A DNA stretch of 64,000 nt from Cryptomeria japonica (Eukaryota > Streptophyta > Pinopsida > Cupressales > Cupressaceae): contig NC_081410.1 in assembly GCF_030272615.1 (NCBI RefSeq), positions 122,452,640 to 122,516,639 on the forward strand, read 5' to 3'. Of the stretch, positions 58,268 to 64,000 are shown piece by piece (the stretch's first letter is position 1; every line of letters begins with the position of its first letter). The notes below the pieces were generated by a model. The model was not told the DNA's origin and did no database searches. It saw only the letters and a program-made list of their open reading frames with translations. The translations under genes and the position numbers were made by a program.

Positions 58268-58564
58268 TGTTAGAGTAAAGGTTTTAATTTAATCATGTTG
58301 ATTAAATTACCTTTATTCCTCTCTTAAGATTTCACTTTAGTTTGCATTTGTGACATTTAATAATTATATTAATTATTAAATGTCTACCTATTAGGGTTTC
58401 TTTTAGGGTTGCACAATATCCTTTTATAAGGATTCATCATTGTAATTTATCTCTCTCTTGGATGAATACATTTTTCAGCTTTCAAGTTTACTTTCTTGCA
58501 TTGTAGTTACCTTTGCTTTCTTGCACATGTTTGTAACTGCACTTTTGCTCATCTTAAGGGGGGG
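58268..58564 (+). repeat. copia-4 partial internal LTR and duplicated 3' UTR
   Basis: 58268-58484 equals LTR positions 1-217. It is followed directly by a second copy of the 80-bp pre-LTR segment (58485-58564) including the polypurine tract. The 297-bp period is exact. Confidence 0.92.
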
Positions 58565-58883
58565 TGTTAGAGTAAAGGTTTTAATTTAATCATGTTGATT
58601 AAATTACCTTTATTCCTCTCTTAAGATTTCACTTTAGTTTGCATTTGTGACATTTAATAATTATATTAATTATTAAATGTCTACCTATTAGGGTTTCTTT
58701 TAGGGTTGCACAATATCCTTTTATAAGGATTCATCATTGTAATTTATCTCTCTCTTGGATGAATACATTTTTCAGCTTTCAGAGCACCCTTGCTTGTTTG
58801 TCTCCATCTCTTCTTTCTGTGACAGGTTATTTGCATGCAGGTGATCTTCGGGGTTTGTGAAGTTGGCTTTCTCAACTTCTACA
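58565..58883 (+). repeat. copia-4 3' LTR
   Basis: 319 bp, one difference by eye from 55582-55900. Ends in CTACA next to the target duplication. Confidence 0.95.
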
Positions 58884-61800
58884 TCTTCTACATAGACTTG
58901 TTCGTAATATTTCTGTTCGCTTTCCTGAACATCATAGATATGTTGTGGTCCAAATTCGAGAGGTCTATCTTCTGCGTTATGTTCTTCTTGAGAAATGGAT
59001 ATGAAATCAGTATCATCTGGGATATTTGTAGTAGTATCTGAACAGGTACCCCATTCATATTCATTTGAATCTGTCTCATAGTCATCATCCCAAATTCTAT
59101 CTGTGTTGTAGACAGGTATGTTGTATGGCGAAAATAAATTCTTGATGATAGATACTATTTTGACATTCTGTGTTGATTCTGTATCTGATCCATCTTCTAC
59201 ATTCTGGATTTGTTCATAGATTGTGCTTCCTCGGGGAGGAATGATGGGTGCTTGTGATGATAGGATTGGTTCTTGAGCCATTGGTGTGTGAATATGAGCC
59301 ACTGCTGCAGATATGGCCTTCTTATGATTCAGAAGCTTTCCCTGATGTATCTTCTGATCTTGACGTTCTCTTGCCTTACGGATTGTTTCTGCTGATTCAA
59401 AAAGAACTTCCTGCCATGATTCTTCTTTGTATTTCTTTTTTTCTTTCCATTGAGGTTTTGTATTTGTATGTGGCGGCCTTTTTAATAGGAAAGTGAATTT
59501 AGAACCTAATCCTGCTTTATTTCTACTAGGTTGTGAAGGAAGATCTATAGGTTCAGTGACTCCTTCTTGGCGTTTCCCAATAGGTCCTTTACCACCATAT
59601 CCCATTTGTTTCATGATCAGGTAGCCTTTTCCATACAAGTGTGTTGGTAGAACAATGTCTAGAGCGGCCGCTCTATTAGCTTCTTCTTCATCTTTGTATA
59701 ACCAGTTAAGAACATCTTTATCTTCTGATTCATGTGCTAGAGTCCCCAATTGGATGAAGGTACCCTCAAATTTAGTGATGGGCTGAGTTGCTTGATGTGT
59801 TGATAGAGTAGGTAATCCATGTGATCGAGGTGATGTTGGCAATTTGGTTAAACACAAAGGCTCCATAGAGTATTCGCCCATGCCTTGGTCTTTGATTTGC
59901 ATTTTCTGTTTGAAATCTCCCCATAAGGAGTTGGATTTTGCTATTGGTGGATCAGGTGTCGAAGACTGTTGCTTTTCTCTATTATAAGGAACCAAACTGT
60001 CTTGGGCTGCCCCCATTGTATTGCAATGTTGAAATGGATTGTGATCTGCTGATATGGAGATTTCCTGTCCATCATAAGGAAATTTGACACACTGGTGGTA
60101 TGTAGAAGGTACTGCTTGCATTTCATGTATCCAGGGTCGGCCTAGTAAGATATTATAAGTGAGATCAATATCTAAAACTTGACATATAGTATCCTTTTGC
60201 ACTGGGCCTACCTGAATAGGTAATATCACTGTTCCTTTAGAGGACCGTTCCTCATCATCATATGCTTTTATGGTAATCTTTTTACAAGGATCAATAGATT
60301 CTTCTGAGAAACCTAGTGCACGGATAAGCTTTAAAGTACATATATTAAGTTCGGCTCCTCCATCTATTAAGACTCTTTTGACACGGTGTTTGCAAACAAT
60401 GACTTCAATATGTAGAGGAGTATTATGCGGATGACTCAATGAAGTATTATCATGCTCTGAGAAAGTGAGGTTATGAGACTCTGTCATGTGGGCCACCATA
60501 GCTTGGAATCTGTCTGTAGCCAGATTTTGAGGTACATTTGTTTCTAAGAGGGCTTGCTCCAATATGTTTTTGTGTGTTGGAGATAGTTTCAACAATTCTA
60601 GGATAGATATCTGAGCCGGAGTTTTTCGCAGTTGAGTAACTAAGTCGTATTGGATCTTTGGTGTGGTGGTTGGAGGTGCAGTATGCCCCTTTAAGACATA
60701 TTTCTGGGTCCGGGTTGTTACATTGACAGATTCATGATCACGTTTATCTCGAATGGTTATAACATTGACTTGATGGTCTTCAGCTGATATGTGATTGATT
60801 GTGTTGTTGTAGATGTGATTAATACGAGCTCCGCGTGTATCATTTGAAGTTGATGCTCCATCTTTGTTATAATTTGGTAAAGGATCTTTGAAGGCTTCAT
60901 GATCATTATTTGTTTTGAGACCATCTACTGTTAAGTCACCCCGATCAATCATATCTTGGATTATGTGTTTCAATCGCATGCACTCGTTTGTTCTATGACC
61001 TTTGTTTCGATGAAAATCACAATAATGGGAATCATTCCACCAAGGTGGTTTGATCGGGGGTTCATAATTGTTGATTGGAGGTAAAGAAAGAACCTTGTTT
61101 GCTAACAGCTCTCTGAATGCGGACTCTAATGATTGGCCCAATGGTGTGAAAATACGCTTATGGAAATTGTTGGTGTTGTTGCGTGAATTGTTGTTAGACC
61201 CTGGATTCAGATTTTTGTTTTGATTATCATTGGCATTATTGGTGTTGAGTTGTCCTTGAGTATTGTTTGGTGTGTTGGGAGTAGCATTTTTAGGATTTTT
61301 CGTATTCTGAGTATTTCCTGATAAAGCAAGCACTGGCTGTTTAGATTTAGGATCATAGGATTCATTGTTGCCGTCATTTTTGTTTCGAGTCCAAAATCGA
61401 GTTTTGTCTAGATTGGTATTGTTTTGGTTATTGTAGTTTGATGAGTTCGTTCCTTCTTTGTAAAATTTGAGTGTTCCCTTTTTGACACAAGCTTCCTCTA
61501 CTTGGATGCCATTTTCAATTAACTTGTCAAAAGATGGGATGCATTGAAGTTTGAGTCTGTAACTCATTTCCCCATTCAAGTTATCAATGAAGATTTCCAT
61601 TTTCTCTTTTTCAGGAATATCGCGAGGATATCTTGATACCATGCGTCGCCAACGTTGAAGGTATAACATGAAGGTTTCATTGTTCTTTTGTTTGGTGTTG
61701 CAGATATCTAACATGGTTATGGCTTGTTGGATGTTGTAAGAATAATGGGTGATGAATTTGTTGACCAATTCATCAAATGATCTAACAGGTGGTGTAATCT

Positions 61801-62572
61801 TGGATAACCATTCCATTGTTTGTCCTCCCAGGCTTCTTGGGAATAACCTCATCAGATACGTGTCATTATGAACAAATTCAAGACTCATAGTACAAAATTC
61901 TCGAACATGATCTCGAGGATCACCTTTCCCATCATATTTATCAAATTTGGGAATGTCTGAGTTTGGAGGAAAAGGTATCATGTTTAAGCTTCTGTCAAAT
62001 GGATAAGGACAGATTTCGTTTATAGAATACCGCACTGTTGTCCCTTGTTGCATATCATGTATTTGTCTTTGCAACATTTGCATCTGTTGAGTAAGAGCAA
62101 CCAAGGGCGCATTATCTTGCCGGGGGAAGAGTTCTTCCCTTGGATTTGTTCTCATTTGAAAAGGTGTAGCAAATGGTATGTGTTGTTCGGGGGTTTCGAA
62201 CACAGGTACTCGCATTTCTGGTATATGTTGTTCTGGAATACGTTGTTCAGGTATGCGAGTCTCTTCTTCCCTTTGTTGTTCTTGATATGTGTATTGTTGA
62301 GATCTTGTTTGAAAGACATTTGCGTCTAAGTCTTCAGGAAGTTTGACACCTTTGCTTGTAAGCATAAGCAGATATTTTTCTTTGTCATTTTCCATGAGTT
62401 TTTCAATGAGTTTTTAGAATGAAGGATTTTCTTAGCATTCCTGAAGAATTGCGTCAGTAATTTCAGGATCTTCTGAAGATGGAACTTCAAAAGGATTTGA
62501 TAATCTGCGATTCATACTTGATTCCGCGGGTGTCTCGCTTTGTTTGTTTCGTTGAGAGCGAGTGACAGGCAT
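58884..62572 (-). pseudogene. E2 gag and protease
   Basis: The gag ATG homologous to that of E1 is at 62572. Two TAA codons replace glutamine codons of E1 near 62430, so the open part starts at the ATG at 62395. The order is: IPEQ-type repeats (62270-62180); Retrotrans_gag (KFDKYDGKGDP to VEEACVKKG, 61960-61480); asparagine-rich linker; CHHC knuckle YCDFHRNKGHRTNEC (about 61025-60980); retropepsin with active-site DGGAE (near 60360) and LLGRPWI; a G-patch-like GKGYLIMKQMGYGGKGPIGK (59640-59575); and an acidic tail. The reading passes into copia-4 LTR at 58883; those last 37 residues are foreign. Confidence 0.92.
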
Positions 62573-62573
62573 T

Positions 62574-62960
62574 TCAATAGAAACTTTCAGTGATGAAAGG
62601 AACAAAGTCCTCGTTGATGTTTTGCTCTGGCGTTGGTGGTTCTGGTCTAGGTGTGTTATATGTGATGCATTCGTCGGGCAGGAATGCTGGATTGATTTTT
62701 CCTCCGCGGTTTATCTTTTGATTAAAAGCAGACTTTTGACAGTATGCTCTTGTTTTCAGGGGTTCTTTGTCAAATTCGCTGGATTTGTTTTGGATATAAC
62801 GTTTGACGTGATGAAGAAAAACCCGATGAGATTTGAAGAGTTGACGATTGATGTATAAAAATTTATTTCTCTTGATAAATTTGGAAAAGCTTGGTTGTTG
62901 TTTCTTTAACGTGATGTTGCGATAGAGGTTCTTCTTTCTCAGAATAAGGTGATTAGTCAT
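62574..62960 (-). CDS. E2 ORF1-like protein upstream of gag
   Basis: 128 codons from ATG 62960 to TGA 62576-62574, uninterrupted. It is basic at the N-terminus (LYRNITLKKQQPSFSKFIKR), then QLFKSHRVFLHHVKRYIQNK, and a proline-rich end (TPRPEPPTPEQNINEDF). The stop lies one base before the gag ATG. Colinear with E1 24814-25200, where it has two stops. Conservation between copies suggests selection in the family. Tat/Ogre elements are known to carry an ORF before gag with unknown role; homology to those cannot be judged here. Confidence 0.68.
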   Translation of the reverse strand: MTNHLILRKKNLYRNITLKKQQPSFSKFIKRNKFLYINRQLFKSHRVFLHHVKRYIQNKSSEFDKEPLKTRAYCQKSAFNQKINRGGKINPAFLPDECITYNTPRPEPPTPEQNINEDFVPFITESFY

Positions 62961-63434
62961 GCATGAGTGATCAATGATTTCCTTTGATTGATTTGGATTC
63001 AGTTGATTCTTGTTTCGAAAATTTCAAATTTTACTTTATCAGAATGAAGGTTTAGCTATCCCTTCACGATAAAGCGTGCCAAATGATATGGATAAGAGTT
63101 TCCCGATCTGGAAACTGAATTTGACAATTTGGAAAATTTCTAGACAAGTGTTTTTGAGATGAGATCCGTAAGATATTTAAAGGATTGAATTGATACTGAT
63201 GATGACAAGTTTCCGGATTATGATAGAAAAGACGTCCTCTAATGCTTGATTCGTTTTCAGATCTGGACAACCTTGTTTGACGCAAATTTGACTTGAAAAA
63301 TAGTTTTATGGATTGTTTTTGTCACTCTGGTTTGATGAAAGACGTGTTTTGATGAAAAACTGTGTTTGAAATATTTTTGAGATTTTCAAAAATTTTGGTT
63401 TTTTTCAACTCTCTGTTTTTCTCCTTTTTCTCAC
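62961..63434 (-). other. E2 leader between ORF1 and array
   Basis: About 470 bases, T-rich on the plus strand, homologous to E1 24345-24813 in reverse. No gene. Confidence 0.6.
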
Positions 63435-63981
63435 GCGCTAAAACAGGTGTTCGATGCGCTAGCAAATTTTCTCAATGCGCTAAGAATATTTACCTACGCG
63501 CTACTCTGCCCCTGGTTACACGCTAAACAATTGATTCTGGAAAATTTTGTGTGGTTGACTGTGAAATATGTACGCGCTAAACTGTATTTTCCACGCGCTA
63601 CCTGGTTTGGATAATGCGCTAAAACAGAGTTTCAACGCGCTAAGCTGCTTGTTACACGCGCTAAAACAGACTTTTTTGAAATTTGTTGTGAAGTTTTACT
63701 GAGAATTACGCGTTAGACTGTGACCTTGACGCGCTAACTGGTTTGGCTAATGTGCTAAACCAGAGTTTCAACGCGCTAAAATGTTTGTTACACGCGCTAA
63801 AACAGACTTTTTTTGAAATTTGTTGTGAAGTTTTACTGAGAATTACGCGCTAGACTGTGACCTTGACGCGCTAACTGGTTTGGCTAATGCGCTAAAACAG
63901 AGTTTCAATGCGCTAAAATGTTTGTTACACGCGCTAAAACAGACTTGTTTGTTGTGAAGTTTTTGGAAATTTTACGCGCTA
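63435..63981 (-). repeat. E2 leader array: TAGCGC motif every 21 bp
   Basis: Plus-strand GCGCTA starts at 63435, 63456, 63477 and 63498; 63574, 63595, 63616, 63637 and 63658; 63710, 63731, 63752, 63773 and 63794; and 63847, 63868, 63889, 63910 and 63931. All steps within runs are 21 bp. Read on the gag-pol sense strand the motif is TAGCGC. It matches leader array B of E1. Confidence 0.93.
63601..63960. repeat. 136-bp tandem duplication inside the leader array
   Basis: GTTACACGCGCTAAAACAGAC recurs at 63651, 63787 and 63924 (periods 136 and 137), and the text between is nearly the same. A recent local amplification that carries five motif units per copy. Confidence 0.88.
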
Positions 63982-64000
63982 CACTGTGATTTTTAAGCAC

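Larger units (their letters stand above)
55582..58883 (+). mobile_element. copia-4, small non-autonomous gag-only Ty1/copia
   Basis: 3.3-kb element on the plus strand with 319-bp LTRs, perfect TSD, PBS, one gag-like ORF and polypurine tract. There is no protease, integrase, RT or RNase H, so it must be mobilised by proteins of another copia. The outer LTRs differ at one position by eye (T/C near 55848 versus 58831), so the insertion is young. The 3' end has an extra partial LTR: 297 bp (58188-58484) are repeated at 58485-58781. Confidence 0.93.
45440..64000 (-). mobile_element. Ty3/gypsy Tat-lineage retrotransposon E2 with antisense PMD gene
   Basis: Minus-strand element running off the right edge; its 5' LTR is not in the window. 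From right to left: leader with 21-bp array, ORF1-like frame, gag, protease with G-patch-like tail, RT, RNase H, second RNase H, integrase, a 3' region that carries a plus-strand PMD gene, polypurine tract and 3' LTR. It is the same family as E1 but with far fewer stops. copia-4 (55582-58883) is inserted in the polyprotein. Without copia-4 the frame from 62395 to 51823 is continuous: the two sides join in phase once one TCTTC copy is removed. Confidence 0.94.

Noticed and set aside
58268-58564. A second, independent copia-4-family insertion (solo LTR)
   Set aside because: It is only LTR positions 1-217, has no target duplication, and its flank repeats the adjacent pre-LTR segment exactly; a tandem duplication explains it better.

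Overview
The window is plant nuclear DNA made almost entirely of nested retrotransposons. I see no intact cellular gene, rRNA or tRNA. The mix of elements (L1-type LINEs with a DUF4283 ORF1, Ty1/copia elements with a TGGTATCAGAGC primer site, and Tat-lineage Ty3/gypsy elements with two RNase H domains), together with layered nesting and long AT-rich spacers, fits a very large, repeat-rich seed-plant genome. A gymnosperm is my guess, not a demonstration.

Layout. (1) 1 to about 19,740, plus strand: one decayed LINE, split by two minus-strand Ty1/copia elements, copia-1 (2613-9829, TSD GAGTC on both sides) and copia-2 (10566-17661, TSD TATGC/TATGT). (2) 20,148-37,182: an unrecognised ORF, cut in two by a plus-strand Tat-type gypsy element, E1 (20639-36018, TSD GAACC/AAACC). 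(3) 37,183-42,319: AT-rich spacer with a LINE 3' tail, two foldbacks and an 85-bp tandem duplication. (4) 42,320 to about 45,437: a truncated minus-strand copia-3 with LTR, PBS, gag and protease start. (5) 45,440 to beyond 64,000: a second element of the E1 family, E2, on the minus strand. Its polyprotein frame is split by a very young gag-only copia-4 (55582-58883, TSD TCTTC, one difference seen between its outer LTRs).

The most interesting part is the 3' region of E2. A complete-looking gene runs antisense to gag-pol: a TATA box, a 25-codon first exon, a GTAAGT donor, a 1.1-kb intron, an AG acceptor, and a large GC-rich exon encoding a plant mobile domain (PMD) protein. The exons join in phase. 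E1 keeps the same TATA box, 75-bp exon and donor but lacks about 3 kb including the PMD exon. Both E1 and E2 carry arrays of a short TAGCGCAT-like motif at strictly regular spacing: every 21 bp in the gag-pol leader, and 21+21+18 (60) bp in the intron of the antisense gene. In each case the motif is in the sense orientation of the transcript that contains it, so the two ends of the element carry inverted copies. I know of no description of this arrangement; it is the best candidate here for something new.

How the parts work together: E2 would be a self-sufficient element (ORF1-like, gag, protease with G-patch-like tail, RT, RNase H, second RNase H, integrase) with a convergent accessory gene. 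Nonsense codons in gag and the PMD exon, and the copia-4 insertion, show that this copy is dead. The LINE, copia-1, copia-2 and E1 are older and carry many stops and some frameshifts.
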